Shown: piece after piece, positions 1 through 12,060 of the stretch | Numbering within the stretch: the first letter of the stretch is position 1 | How the letters are laid out: each line of letters starts with the position of its first letter | Notes under the pieces: model-generated | What the model was told of the DNA's origin: nothing | The model's input: the letters and a program-made list of their open reading frames with translations, nothing else | Database searches by the model: none | Translations under genes and position numbers: made by a program | NCBI GenBank assembly: GCA_033977485.1 | Contig: CM066995.1 | Coordinates: 50,715,162-50,779,161, forward strand | Direction of reading: 5' to 3' | DNA length: 64,000 nucleotides | Source of the DNA: Hydrangea macrophylla | Taxonomy: Eukaryota; Streptophyta; Magnoliopsida; Cornales; Hydrangeaceae

Positions 1-1345
1 AGGATCAGGAGTAGCAGAAAATGATGGATCGACAATAGCAGATGAAGTGGATAGACCTGTAGGAGTAGGATCAGGAGCAGCAGAAAATGATGGATCGGCA
101 ACAGGCGGTGCAGACGGGGTAGTCGTAGGATGGTGAGCAGAGTGAACGGCCTGATCGACCCCAATCTGAATCAATATAGACTCAAGCAAGGTCTGCAGCT
201 GATCCATCCGGCCCTCAAGTCTAATCCTGGCCTCTCTCTCCTCCAATAGCAGCTCATAAACTGTCGGGAGAGGCACAGAGGAAGAAGACTCTCCCTGGGC
301 CTGAGTCTGCGACCGCTGTCGCAACTCGAACTGCTGAGCAGCAGCAGCCGGATCCTCCTCCTCATCGTCTGTATCAAGCTCCTCGGCCTCTGTGGGCGTC
401 CCTGAAGCTCCAGCCTCTGTGTCTGTCCCACCACGCCTCTTCTTCTTCGCCCCCACCTTCGCTTTCCCTTTTCCTTTTCGTTTCTTCTTCTGGGCGTCTG
501 AGCGACGAGCCGCAGCCTCGCCGAATCGGCTGGGGGAAGCACGAAGGTCGTCTCCAGTAAGCTCAGGAAAGCCGGCCTGAGCCATAACTCTGTGAATCGC
601 CCAAGCACCTTTCAGGTGCTTCTTGGAGGCGATGAAACGGGTGGGATGGACCATGAATTCGATATAAAGCCGTGATAAGAAGACCGACTGTCCTGTCCCC
701 ACTGCAAATAATACTCGTGCATACCAAGCCGCGATCTTCTCTCGATAAGAGGTCACCAAGAGGCAATTGCTGAGGACCAGGTGAAGCATGTGGTAGTCGT
801 CGGTAAGGAAGTGGTCCTCAATCAAAGCCTCACCATTCCAAGAAGGAACGGCGCCTCCGATGAGCTCGCGGATAATGGCAGATGGTAGGGTCTCAGGTGC
901 GTCAGGCCGATGGGGGCAAATATAATCTGGTACCTCTGGTACCCTCAAGGTGGCCGAAACTGTAGCGGGACTGATGACGAACGCCCGACCCACCCCGGAA
1001 GAAAGCATCATGTGTGAATGGTGCGTGCGGGTCGCGTATCATCGTCGCACACGCACCTCGTATCCATGACAGATTTACTCTCTTGGCAAGCGAGAGTATA
1101 TGGAACCAGTGGGGCATGGAGCGAATCCGTGTCAGGAACCACGGGTGCTCCGACCAAATAGATTCGATAGGATGCTCAATCATCACCTTCCGCGTCTGGA
1201 AATAACGCTCGTACCATACCCGATCCTCAGCATTCTGGAACCCATGTGCGGGTACCGAATCAGGTATAGTGAGGCTGAGGGGCTTGGACTTGTGGTAGCC
1301 AGTTACTGGATTCATCGTGCCAGCCTTGAAAATAGAACGCAACAC
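1..1345 (-). pseudogene. Env-position ORF of element A, plant-transposon-type domain, frameshifted and cut by window edge
   Basis: Two overlapping minus-strand frames form one gene. Frame one (1345-902) holds the N-terminal half, with a motif like ERYFQTRKV and then WIRGACATM. Frame two is open from about 1040 to base 1 without a stop; it continues with GRAFVISPATV, a helical core ending in SRLYIEFMV, a basic stretch KKKRKGKGKAKVGAKKKRR (a nuclear-localisation-like signal) and a Pro/Ser/Ala tail with imperfect PDPTPTG repeats. The joined pattern resembles the 'putative plant transposon protein' domain of Athila-type ORFs that follow pol. The frameshift lies at roughly 1010-1060. Despite the env position I see no signal peptide or clear membrane anchor in the visible part. 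Function is unknown. Confidence 0.7.
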
Positions 1346-2293
1346 GACACAGATTAGAACAGGGAAGAAAAAGAAAGAAACTGCTACTGCTCTAGTTCGA
1401 TCGATCTAACTTAGTTCGATCGCTTAAACTGGAGTAGGATTCGATCGCTTGAGCATAGTTCGATCGATCGAACATTTCAGCTTTGATCGATCGAAAACAG
1501 TTTGATCGATCGAACACACTGATGTTCTGCGATCGCAAAAACTAATGGGAAAACGAAAAGCGAAAGAAAAAAGAACTACAAAAGGGAAATCCTAAGACCA
1601 AGGGGACACCCCCTTGGGATTTTTCTAACAAAATGAAAGACAAAGGCTCATGGAGCCTACCTCAGTGTAAAAGGAGACCCGCGGGGTGAGAGGACGTAGA
1701 GGATAATTGTGGGGGTGAACTTGGCCGCCAATTGATGTCGAATGTCACGAAATTGCCGAGTTGCCCCCTCCTCTGTGCTTGAGCGATCGAGTGTGTGAGA
1801 GTGAGGAAAATGAAGAGGTGTTCTGCAGACGCTTTGTTGAAAACAGTGCTCGATCGATCTAACTTAGTTCGATCGATCGATAGCAAAACTCTCAATCGAT
1901 TTAAGAACGAGTTCAAGCGCTCTAGCTTTCAGGGGTTTCGATCGATCGAAAGAGGTTAGATCGATCGAACTCAAAAACTTATAGAACTTATTGGAGAATT
2001 GAACCAAAACACCCCTAACTATCAGACACAGATCTGGACATGCAGAGAAACTTAAAAGCAGTTCAACCACAGACATGTAGGCCAGAATGGACATCACCAA
2101 AAGATAAAATTGCAAAGATTTAGTAATAAAAGATTCAAAATGCAGTCAATTTGCAAAATTATAACTCCCCACATGATCCGTAGACCTTATTACATAGAAA
2201 AACTAAAATAAAAACCAAACTAAAAATCATTTGCCCAGAATTACACTTCAATTGAGAAAAATGAAAATAACAAAACAAAACTGAAGTGAAACA
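1346..2293 (-). other. Region between ORF2 and the env-position ORF: GATCGATC clusters and a candidate intron
   Basis: No convincing coding sequence, although a minus frame is open at 1916-1662. Two clusters of the palindrome TTCGATCGATCGAA and variants lie at about 1850-1975 and 1395-1515. Between them is a candidate intron on the minus strand, donor GTAGGC at 1660 and acceptor TTTTCAAG ending at 1325, just before ATG at about 1312 in the first env frame. The same palindrome clusters occur in the LTRs of A and C, so this may be a second regulatory region serving the env-position gene. The clusters are seen; the promoter and intron roles are inferred. Confidence 0.45.
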
Positions 2294-3229
2294 CTAAACT
2301 TCCAACACGAAAACTTCTTCTTCTTCCATTGCTTCGAACACCACCAGATCTTCGAGATTGGACGCCAAAGTTGACAATTCCCGTTCCCAAAATAATCTGA
2401 AAGCGGCAAGAGTGTCATTCAGCATGTCTGGAGTCGCTAGGGAATGAGGTGTGCACATGAGAGGAGACTGCGGTGGAGACATAGATAATGGTGTGAATAT
2501 CCGTAGTTGTTCGTCCTCTTGCGGTGGGGTGCCAGGAGACTGCGTGCGAGCCCCATGGAACAGTTGATGTGGAAGGAACACCGGAATACCATTGAGAAAC
2601 ATAGTGACAATCCTGGACAAGGAAACGACAAAAGACAAACAAACCGAGATTAAGATAACGGAACACAAGAAACAAGGATGAAACACGAAAAGAAAAAAAT
2701 AAGGAACAGGAACAAAATAAAAAGAAATGTGACTAAGTTCCAACCTCACTATTGGCATAGATTCCCAAAATGCACTAGCTGGTAAGGGGCATTGGAGCCT
2801 GAATAGCAGAATGCTCAAGTACACATAGCAGTATGGGACCAACTCGGGAACAAGGAAGTCGTCAACAAAAACAAAAACTGCATTGTGACGTTCCGGGATG
2901 ACATCCTGGAGGTTATGATCTTCCCATGGCTCCCATATATCATCATTTTTCCATTGTGCCATGAGTGCATCATCCACCGTTCTCCCCATGTACTGGTCTT
3001 CTTCCTCATCCACATCATCGTCATCATGAAATTCCATATTTTCATATGGATTGATGTCAAGGAGGGCCGGTGGGTATGGAAGGTACCCTTGGGCAGCATC
3101 AATGAGAGTGTGAACTTCAGGGTCTTGATGAAGCAAGGGGCAAGGTGTGAGTTCACCCTCAGTCCAGGTGCCACAACGACATTCTGAATCAGCCCATGAA
3201 CCGATAGAATGAACATCGTCACCTCGCAT
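2294..3229 (-). CDS. Acidic ORF2 of element A, unknown function
   Basis: 311 codons from ATG at 3229, lying just after pol on the same strand. It is rich in Asp/Glu, with an acidic run near residue 72 (HDDDDVDEEED), a proline-rich middle (TQSPGTPPQEDEQL) and an acidic C-terminus. A phenylalanine- and valine-rich stretch at about residues 162-205 could be a membrane segment, but it coincides with a T-rich candidate intron (2613-2744) whose removal keeps the frame. A strong splice acceptor sits just upstream at 3238, suggesting a spliced mRNA. Element D has an acidic ORF of similar size at the same place. I do not recognise the family. Confidence 0.55.
   Translation of the reverse strand: MRGDDVHSIGSWADSECRCGTWTEGELTPCPLLHQDPEVHTLIDAAQGYLPYPPALLDINPYENMEFHDDDDVDEEEDQYMGRTVDDALMAQWKNDDIWEPWEDHNLQDVIPERHNAVFVFVDDFLVPELVPYCYVYLSILLFRLQCPLPASAFWESMPIVRLELSHISFYFVPVPYFFLFVFHPCFLCSVILISVCLSFVVSLSRIVTMFLNGIPVFLPHQLFHGARTQSPGTPPQEDEQLRIFTPLSMSPPQSPLMCTPHSLATPDMLNDTLAAFRLFWERELSTLASNLEDLVVFEAMEEEEVFVLEV
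2613..2744 (-). other. Candidate in-frame intron inside ORF2
   Basis: On the minus strand the segment begins AG|GTTGGAAC and ends TTGTCCAG|GATTG, is 132 nt (44 codons), is very T-rich and contains no stop. Splicing or retention both keep the ORF open. If retained, it encodes a hydrophobic Phe/Val/Leu segment. A slightly different donor, GTGAGG at 2749, would break the frame. Confidence 0.4.
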
Positions 3230-3397
3230 TTATGCACCTGCAATTGAGTGGTATAAGGTATAGCGGATTAGAACGAGATCACAAACACTAAAAGAACGAA
3301 CAACGAATTAAAAACAAAAAAAGAAAACAACAGAGAGAAACTAAAATGTAGGGAAAGATAAGGAATACAACAACAATATGGAACTCCACTTTGGATT
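3230..3397 (-). promoter_or_regulatory. Post-pol spacer with splice acceptor before ORF2
   Basis: Minus-strand spacer between the pol stop and ORF2: a T-rich tract (about 3300-3330) then TCAATTGCAG|GTGC, with the AG at 3239-3238, nine bases before the ORF2 start codon. This fits expression of ORF2 from a spliced mRNA. Element D has an equivalent acceptor. Confidence 0.45.
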
Positions 3398-6300
3398 TTA
3401 AGTGGGAGAATAGTTGGGCTCATCCAGCTGGATGTGCTCAACTTCAGTTTGGAAGTTCTCCAAGAACGGTTTCAACCTCTGGCCATTGACCTTGAAACTA
3501 TCATTGTTCTTTACCGCCCCGTGTGGAAAGACAGTTTTTACAATGAACGGGCCTGTCCAACGGGAACGGAGCTTTCCTGGGAAAAGGTGGAGGCGAGACT
3601 CATACAGCAAAACTTTCTGCCCCGGCTCAAATGATTTACGAAAGATCGTACGATCGTGGCGAGCCTTCAACCTTTCCTTATGCAACCTTGCAAAGTCATA
3701 CGCATCTCGTCGTATTTCCTCTAGCTCTGCAAGTTGGAGCTTGCGTAACTGACCTCCCTCTTGGATATCAAAGTTCAATGAGCATGTCGCCCAGTAAGCT
3801 TTATGCTCAATTTCAACAGGGAGGTGGCAAGCTTTCCCGTAAACCAATCTATACGGGGACATACCTAGATTCGTCTTATAGGCAGTACGGTATGCCCATA
3901 AAGCGTCAATCAGCTTGTATGCCCAGTCCTTTCGGTTGGAGCTAACCGTCTTTTTGAGAATATGCTTGATTTCTCGGTTAGCCAATTCTGCTTGCCCATT
4001 CGACTGTGGATGATAGGCAAGAGCGATTTTATGGTGGACTCCGTATTTCTTGAGAAGTGACTCTAAAGGCCTATTGCAGAAATGCTTGCCTTGGTCACTT
4101 AGTAAAGCTTTCGGAGTTCCAAAACGAGACAAGATATGCTCTCTTAGAAAGGACATGACCGTTCTGTGGTCATTGCGTCTCGTTGGTATTGCTTCAACCC
4201 ATTTTGACACATACTCTACAGCAAGGAGTATGTATTCACAGTTATTAGACTTGGGAAATGGGCCCATAAAATCTATGCCCCAACAATCAAATATCTCAAT
4301 TGTGATGATAGGGGTTAAAGGCATAGAATTCCTCTTAGAAATAGTTCCAAGTTTTTGACAGCGTTGGCATGTCTTGCCAAAGGAATATGCATCTTTAAAA
4401 ATTGTGGGCCAGTAAAAACCGCTTTGTAGAACTTTTTGTGCGCTCTTCTGTGAAGCGAAGTGGCCACCGCATGCCTCAGAATGGCATGATGCTAAAATTA
4501 CGGTTATATCCTCATTGGGGACGCAGCGCCTGATAACCTGATCAGCACAGTACTTGAAAAGATATGGGTCATCAAAAAAGAAATGACGCGCGAACGAGAG
4601 GAACCATTTTCTGTCTTGGTTTGACCAATGATTCGGGGTTTCTCCCATGACAAGGTAGTTCACGATATCAGCATACCAAGGCAGACCACTTACTGCCAGT
4701 AGCTGTTCGTCCGAGAACTCATCCTTAATGGATTGGGATTCAGCATTGTCGACAAAAGTCAATCGTGACAAATGGTCCGCAACCACATTCTCTACTCCTT
4801 TCTTATCTTTGATTGTTAGATCAAACTCTTGGAGTAAGAGTATCCAGCGAATGAGCCATTGTTTAGCGTCTTTCTTAGACAGCAGATACTTGAGGGCTGA
4901 GTGATCTGTAAAACAGACGATTGGTGACCCTATCAGATAAGACCTAAACTTATCCAAGGCGAATACTACAGCCAGCAGCTCTTTTTCAGTAGTTGTATAA
5001 TTCATTTGAGCTTCATTCAAAGTTCGGCTGGCATAGTATATCACATATGGCTTACTGTCCTTTCTCTGGCCTAGGACCGCGCCAATGGCGTAATCACTAG
5101 CATCGCACATTAATTCGAAAGGCAAACTCCAGTCGGGTGCCTGTATTATAGGTGCGGTGGTGAGGAGCTCTTTTAGATCCTCGAAGGACTTTTGGCAACT
5201 TTCTGACCACTCGAATGGTGCATCTTTGACAAGAAGTTGACAAAGAGGTCGAGAGATTGCACTGAAGTTCTGGATAAACCGACGATAAAATCCCACATGC
5301 CCCAAGAACGAACGGATGTCTCTCACTATACAGGGGACAAGTAGATTTGAGATTATGTCGATTTTGGCCTTATCCACTTGGATTCCTTCATCGGAGATTA
5401 TATGGCCGAGGACTATTCCCTTGGTCACCATAAAGTGACACTTTTCCTAATTCAAAACTAGGTGTTTATCCTCACATCGCATTAATACATGCTCGAGATT
5501 ACTGAGGCAATCTTCAAAGCTATTGTCAAACACTGAAAAATCATCCATGAAGACTTCAAGGATGTGTTCGACCATGTCACTGAATATGCTTAGCATGCAC
5601 CGCTGAAAGGTAGCCGGTGCATTACATAAGCCAAACGGCATTCGATGGTAGGCAAATGTACCAAATGGATAAGTGAATGTGGTTTTCTCCTGATCTTCAG
5701 GAGTAATTTCAATTTGGTTATATCCACTATATCCATCCAAAAAACAGTAATACTTGTGACCTGCCACACGTTCTAGCATTTGATCCATGAATGGCAAAGG
5801 AAAATGGTCTTTTCGGGTCACAGTATTCAACTTTCTATAGTCAATACACATCCTCCATCCAGTAGGGACACGTGTTGGTACCAATTCACCATCTTTGTTT
5901 GGGATGACCGTTATGCCTGCTTTCTTTGGAACCACTTGAGTTGGACTGACCCAAGGACTATCAGATATCGGATAAATCATCCCAACATCAAGTAGTTTGA
6001 GCACTTCCTTTTTAACTACTTCTTGCATGTTGGGATTCAGACGCCTTTGCATTTGTCTTGAAGGTCTAGCATCTTCCTCCAGATATATCTTATGAGTGCA
6101 TATGGATGGGCTGATGCCTTTAAGGTCAGCAATCGTCCATCCCATAGCATCCTTATGCTTGGTCAGCATTTGCACTAGCTTACCTTCCTGTTCATGAGTT
6201 AAAGTAGATGAAATGATCACATGATACGTTTTTCCAGTCCCTAGGAATGCATATTTTAGCTCTTTGGGTAGCTCCTTTAACTCTAACTTTGGAAACTGAA

Positions 6301-8926
6301 AACTAGAAGGCATTGCCAACTTAGTTTTAGGAGGCAATTGTTCATATGGCATTACCCACATGCATTCTGCTCTATCCTCCTCTATCGTATCCATCATAAG
6401 ACACATCTGGTTCAGGTCAGCATCCAATGGAGTTGACTCGGCAGGCTGATAGATATCGCTAAATTGAGTCATCACAACTTCCAAAGGATCTTTGTAGTCG
6501 ACCAAGTCAACTTCATCTTCAATGACTGTGTCAATGTAATGAATTTCTTCCTCATCATAGTATTCTTCAGGTCGGGGATTAGAAAAAATTTTGACATTCA
6601 ATGTCATGTTCCCGAATACGATAGTCATGATACCACTTCTAATCTTGATCGTGGCATCAATAGTGTTGAGGAATGGACGTCCAAAGATAACCGGGATGTG
6701 TGCACCAGGATTAGACACAGGTTCTGTGTCCAATATCACGAAATCAACCGGAAAGACAAAAGAGTCTATTTGGACAAAGACGTCCTCTAACACCCCTCTA
6801 GGGTACTTCACAGATCTGTCTGCCAATTGCAAAGCGACTCGGGTGGGTTTGAGTTCACCCAACCCTAGCTGTTTATAGACTGAATATGGCAGCAGGTTTA
6901 CGCTTTCTCCTAGATCGAGGAGTGTGTTATCTATCCTTTGATTCCCAATTCTACATGAGACCGTAGGTGTACCGGGGTTTTTGAGTTTTGGAGGCAACTC
7001 ATTTTGAATGATCGCACTTGCTTGGCACGCGACATAAGCATGTTTCTTCACACTTTGCCTCCTCTTTACCGTGCATAGATCTTTGAGATACTTAGCATAG
7101 GTCGGCACTTGCTTGATAGCATCTAGGAGTGGAAGGTTAATTTTGACTTGTTTAAACAATTCCAGAAACTCCTGATTCTTCTTCTCATTCTTGGGTTTCT
7201 TCAACCGTTGAGGATAAGGTGCAGGAAAAGGGTATTTTGGTGATTCATCCTCAACAGACTCCTTTCCAGGCCTTTGCTCAACTTCTTCCTCTACTCTAGG
7301 AGCTTCAATGTTTGCCTTTATTGCCTCGTCATTAGTAGAAGGCTCCTCCTCTTGAGTAGATGGTTGCTCAAGCTCATTATCCACCACTTCCTCCTCTTTG
7401 TACACTTCGGGTGTAGATATAGGCATGCTTTTTTCTATGATTTTTCCGCTTCTCAGCGTAGTCACGGCTTTAGCATGTTCTTGATTGTTAGGACCATTGT
7501 TATGTCCCTTAGGGTTCGGAAGTGGTTGGGCAGGGAATGTTCCTCCTGAACCCTCTTGCCGTGCATTTATCCTTTCTAACGTGGCAGACATTCTACTCAT
7601 CATCTGTATGAGTTGCTGCGTTAGATTGGCATTAGCAAGTGGCTCTTCTTCTTGTACCTTCTTGTGTGGTGGCACATAGGTATTAGTCTGTGGTGCATTG
7701 GAGGGTTGAGCTTGGTTGTAGTTATTGGTTCTGTTTTGATTGTATTGATGGGACGACCTATTGTTTTGCCCTTGATATTGATTGTTGTTGTAGGGCTGCC
7801 GTTGATATTGATTTTGGGTCCCAGCATTATTTCTCCAATCAAAATCGGGGTGATTCCATCTATTGTTACTTTGGAAGTTATTGTTGGAATTCCCCGCCCC
7901 TCGGAAACCGTGCATGGCATTCATCTCCATAGGGGCCTGCTCTTGAAAATACGGCACATTGGGACAGTATTGAGTTGTATGTCCCAACATGTTGCATGTG
8001 TCGTATGGTTCCTCAGGCATAACCTGCTTAAAGCTCTCTCCTCGCATCCCTAGTTCTTCTACCTTCTTAGCCAGTTCTTCGTATTTGTTCATCAGATGAT
8101 CTTCACTTTTCAATTGGTACAAACTCTTATCTTCCACACTCGATATTTGAGTTTGAGGCGTATCTTCAGAGTTAGACCATTCATGAGCATGTTCAGCTAA
8201 CCACTCAAAATGAGCTTCAGCCTCTTCGGTGTTCTTTCGAAGGAATGGTCCAGAGCTCATAGTTTCGACCAACTTTTTTGTTTCACCATTTAGTCCTTCA
8301 TAGAAGTGACTAATGGTACGCCATTTCTCATATTCGTGGTGGGGACATGAGAGAAGCAAATCTTTGAAACGCTCCCAAGTTTGGGTGAAGGTTTCATTGC
8401 TCCTCTGCTTGTATGAACTTATTTGGCTTTTTAGCTCAGTGGTCATGCGAGGTGGAAAGAATTTCTTCAAAAACGCAGTGTTCATCGCATGCCATGTGAA
8501 GATTGAATTCGGTTTTAGGGTGAGTAACCACGCCTTCGCTTTATCCTTCAAGGTGAAGGGAAATAACATTAAGCGTGTCACATCTACAGGACAAGTTTGG
8601 GAGAATGTTTTACAAACATCCTCGAAATCCTTAACGTGTAGATATACCTTCTCGCTTTCCATCCCATGAAATGTTGGGAGGAGTTGAATCATCCCATTAG
8701 CATGTGGGGGAATGAGAATGCAAGAAGGAGTAGGTGCGTGTTCTGGTTGCATGAGATCGCACAACGGACGTAGTGAATCATTAGCTGGTACCACAACATT
8801 GTCACCATGTTCACTCTGATTATCATCCATTGATTCAGTTGGAGTGGTGACAGGGTTACTAGAATTGGAAGAATTAGATGAATATAGAGGATTTCCGAAA
8901 ATTCCGTGGACGGAACTATCGGACAT
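3398..8926 (-). pseudogene. gag-pol: gag-pol polyprotein of element A, split by one in-frame stop
   Basis: Single reading frame of about 1840 codons, broken only by TAG at 5449-5447, between an Asn and a Glu codon in RT; a TGG-to-TAG change is likely. First part (1159 residues): gag core about 95-240, a zinc knuckle near 308 with the first Cys replaced by Tyr (YDTCNMLGHTTQYC), protease with DLGESVNLLP near 668 (Glu where the sister copy C has Ala), RT with FMDD near 1127. Second part (677 residues): end of RT, RNase H (CDASDYAIG, then TEKELL and [10 protein letters not shown]), integrase HHCC zinc site, and an intact D-D-E triad ([21 protein letters not shown]). It makes virus-like particles and reverse transcribes and integrates the element. 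No frameshift is visible. Confidence 0.9.
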
Positions 8927-9031
8927 AAATGAGAGAACCTAAGAAGATTGAAAACCTAGAGAACTCAAAGGAAAAGGAAAACAGAAATAGATCAGGAAAG
9001 ATTGAGGTAATCTAAGGAATGATTGTCGCCT

Positions 9032-9049
9032 TCCCCGGCAACGGCGCCA
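9032..9049 (-). promoter_or_regulatory. Primer-binding site of element A, tRNA-Asp type
   Basis: Minus strand TGGCGCCGTTGCCGGGGA, six bases inside the LTR end (AGTTTT spacer). It matches the 3' end of plant tRNA-Asp, the usual primer of Athila elements, and fixes the element's orientation. Confidence 0.93.
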
Positions 9050-9055
9050 AAAACT

Positions 9056-10692
9056 TGACACGTGAATATTCTTGTGTGCTCTTGTGCAATACCCAAGTGT
9101 AGGTAGACGTGCAAGTAGTAACTGGTAAGACCAGGTCGATCCCACATGGAAGGTGTTGACCTATTAACTTAGACTAAACTCAAAAGAAAGGAAAAAAAAT
9201 TCAATAACATTTAATAATGGTGCAGAACACAAAGTTCCACAAACTAAGACTACTAACGAAAGCAATTTGAATTAAACTAAAGAACTAAATAGCTAACTAA
9301 AGCAATATTTCAAAATAGATTTTTCTTAATAAAAGGAAGTGTCAGGATCACACAAATCCACTGTGACCCAGCCATCTACCATGCAGTTACATTGAAGCAC
9401 TAAGGAGTACATTACCTACAGTATGCCGTATTTCTCTTAAAATAAAGAATCCATAGCCCTTTCATGTCCGGGACTATATCATCACAGTTAACTTAAAACA
9501 CGTGAAAGCGGTTTAATTCAATAGTTAAGACTCGCACCTACAATGGTGTTAACATTGAAGGTGGTTTGCAAAATATATTGAAAGAAATTGCCTTAGGGCC
9601 TTGATTTTAGAAACTGTTTTGACAAACTGAGCATTTAGGGACAGTATGATAACAAATCTCAAAAACAAAAGGTCCTGAAATACTGCAGGGAACATCCTCA
9701 AGAATCAGAGAGTTCGATTGATCGACGATCGTTCGATCGATCGAAAGCCTTCATCCCTTAATCGATTGAAATGTCCTTCGATCGCTTGACTATCTCTGGT
9801 TCGATCGATCGAACTATCTCCGAGCGATCGAACACAGGATTTATTCTGCTGCATGGCAGAGGCTGAAGATCACTATTTCATCGTGTTCTCCCAACCCTAG
9901 GACTACTCAGACATCGTCTGGAGTATCACAGACTGGTTTTTATCATATGAAAACATTAAGGCTTTGTTTGGATGGGAGTTTTGCATGAAAACTATGAGAA
10001 CTAATGATATAAACTTGTCTAACATGCAATACTACTAATTTAACGAGTTACACTATTCTAAACTAAGTGCAGAATATAAATAAACAGTAGAGAAGTAACC
10101 TGGAACGAAGAACTTTATCAAACCTTAGAGTAATCAAGCTATATAAACCAAGAATCAATGGAAAACCTACAAAACACCAAGAAAAACTCTCCTCTCTCTC
10201 TAAAACTGATAAAAAACAAAAGTGGGCGTCCTTTGGGACGTATACAATGCTCATATATATAGAAAACCTAAAGGCTAGGGTTACAATTCCGCAACTGCTG
10301 CATACGCGAAAGTTTCTGGAAATACCATATTCGATCGATCGACCATTTTTCGATCGATTGAACATTTGGAACTCAAGCGCTTCAACCTTCTTTAAGCGAT
10401 CGAACCTTCGATCGATCGAACTATAGTCGATCGCTCGAACTTCAAACTTTAGCTTTGAATTCTTTTGTCTGCACTACAGCATTCCAGTTGTCCTGACGTT
10501 CATCTCTCTAGTCCACACAGCAGAGATCTGCACAAACAATAGCTAAAACAATACAACTTATCATAGATTAATCACATTGTATGAAAACTAGCCTTGTAAT
10601 GCAAATTGCAGATAAAACGGAAAGTTGTGATTAAAACCAATGCAATTCTTCCTTTTAGCGCGGTTGTATTTTACAAATACCCCCGCTTTGCA
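9056..10692 (-). repeat. 5' LTR of element A
   Basis: 1637 bp, beginning TGCAAAGCGGGGG on the minus strand at 10692 and ending CACGTGTCA at 9056. It aligns with the interrupted LTR of element C (38988-40188 plus 51494-51922, 1630 bp). A TATA box (CTATATATATGA, 10262-10252) marks the U3/R region. Palindromes of the TTCGATCGATCGAA type lie just upstream of the TATA box (10325-10440) and again downstream (9710-9835). No ORF of note. Confidence 0.92.
10252..10262 (-). promoter_or_regulatory. TATA box of the element A LTR
   Basis: CTATATATATGA on the minus strand, about 430 bp into the LTR. A leader with a purine tract (GAGAGAGAGG) follows. The GATCGATC cluster ends about 65 bp upstream. Confidence 0.65.
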
Positions 10693-12060
10693 ATAGGACA
10701 GGTGGGTTTTGGATGTAGGTTTTGATTTTGTCGAAGGCTTGTTGGCAAAGGGCGTCCCATTTAAATTTCTCTCCTTTTCTAAGCAGTTTGAACAGTGGGT
10801 CGCAGGTTAGGGTGAGTTTGGAAATGAAACGGCTGATGAACTATATTCTCCCCAGAAAACCTCTCAGTTCTTTCTCATTTTTTGGTGGGTTCATTTCGGT
10901 TATGGCTTTTATTTTGGTCGGGTCTACTTCGATCCCCCTTTGGGTAATAAGGAACCCTAACAACTTTCATGTGGTAACTCCGAAGGTACATTTCTGTGAG
11001 TTTATCCTCATTTTGAACTCCCTCAATCTCTCAAAGAACTTTCTCAAAGCCTCTAGGTGCCCTCCCCTCTCTTTGGATTTCATAATCATATCATCCACAT
11101 ACACCTCCACCTCTTTGTGGATCATGTCGTGCTGTAAAGTGGTGGCAGCCCTGCATTCTTGAGTCCGAATGGCATGACCCTATAGCAATATGTCTCCCAC
11201 GGAGTGATTCACGTGGTTTTCTCTCTATCCTCGGGTGCCATGAGGATTTGATTATACCCAGAGAATCCATCCATGAAAGATAGAAGCTCATGTCCCGCAG
11301 TGTTATCGACCAACACGTCGATGTGGGGTAACGGGAAATCTTCTTTAGGGCTCGCCCTGCTTAAATCTCAAAAATCAACACAAACCCTAACACGACCGTC
11401 CTTTTTTGGGATAGGTACAATGTTGGCAATCCACTCAGGATACTCGGTGACCATCAAGAATCCAGCCTTTAATTGCTTTTCAACCTCCTCTTTTACTTTA
11501 AGAGCCCATTCCGGCCTCATTCACCTCAGTTTTTGTTTTATGGGTTTTGAATTGGGAAAGAGAGGGATATGGTGCTGGACTATCTTTGGATCAATACCTG
11601 GCATATCATTATAAGACCATGCAAAAACATCTTTGAATTCATTTAATAGATTGATTAGTTCTTTGCTTTCTTTATTACTAAGTGTAGAGCCGATAAAGAC
11701 ATTTTGAGGATTATTTTCATTTCCTAGATTAATCGTTAGAGTGTCCTCAATGATTTTACATGCAGATTCTTTTTCTTTTTCAATTCACTTTTGCAATTCA
11801 TTAGGTATTTCATGATCATCACATTCATCACATTCATTAAGCGCGTTCGAGTAGGCAGAATCAGTCATGTTTTCATTGATTTTCTTTGGAGTGATTACAA
11901 CAGACATAGAAATTGACAGACGCCTCATTTGGGCCATTACAGACTCTGGGTGTGGGGGAATCCTATCACTAGACTCAAAAACCCACTCTCTCTTGCTCTG
12001 TCCCCCCAGATCAGTGATGAAGAATTCATCCAGATCCCCCGCCTTGGTAATCTCTTCCAT
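10693..12060 (-). pseudogene. pol: Reverse transcriptase segment of element B, truncated by element A
   Basis: The minus strand encodes the pre-RT linker (VMAQMRRLSISM at about 11935, NALNECDECDDHEIPNELQK at about 11790), the FAWSYNDMPG entry motif, and the RT core with FPLPHIDVLVDNTAG, SFMDGFSGYNQI, MPFGLKNAG and the YVDD catalytic box at about 11085-11105. It then runs into the thumb, where element A's LTR cuts it after PPVL. Several in-frame stops and indels break it, for example near 11165 and 11520. The same segment is present in inverted orientation in element G (19316-20600). Family: Tat RT, RNA-dependent DNA polymerase. Not functional as it stands. Confidence 0.85.

Larger units (their letters stand above)
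1..10692 (-). mobile_element. Element A: Athila-lineage LTR retrotransposon, 3' end beyond left edge
   Basis: Read on the minus strand: 5' LTR 10692-9056, tRNA-Asp primer site 9049-9032, gag-pol 8926-3398, acidic ORF 3229-2294, then an env-position ORF still open at base 1. The 3' LTR must lie left of the window. A cuts the reverse transcriptase of element B at 10692/10693, so its expected 5-bp target duplication is ATAGG (10693-10697). Gag, protease, RT, RNase H and integrase are in the Athila order, and the extra downstream ORFs also fit that lineage. The same family recurs as element C. Seen: order, LTR end, primer site, domain motifs. Inferred: the outer boundary. Confidence 0.9.

Noticed and set aside
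171..766. Arg-rich ORFs on both strands at the left edge
   Set aside because: They are shadows of the env-position frame that runs open to base 1.
1380..1980. GATCGATC clusters as the 3' LTR of element A
   Set aside because: No TG...CA ends, no polypurine tract, and an element-type ORF continues to its left; only the motif, not the LTR sequence, is shared.
3414..4358. Plus-strand ORFs over element A pol (also 5780-8669)
   Set aside because: Antisense shadows of a well-conserved pol frame.
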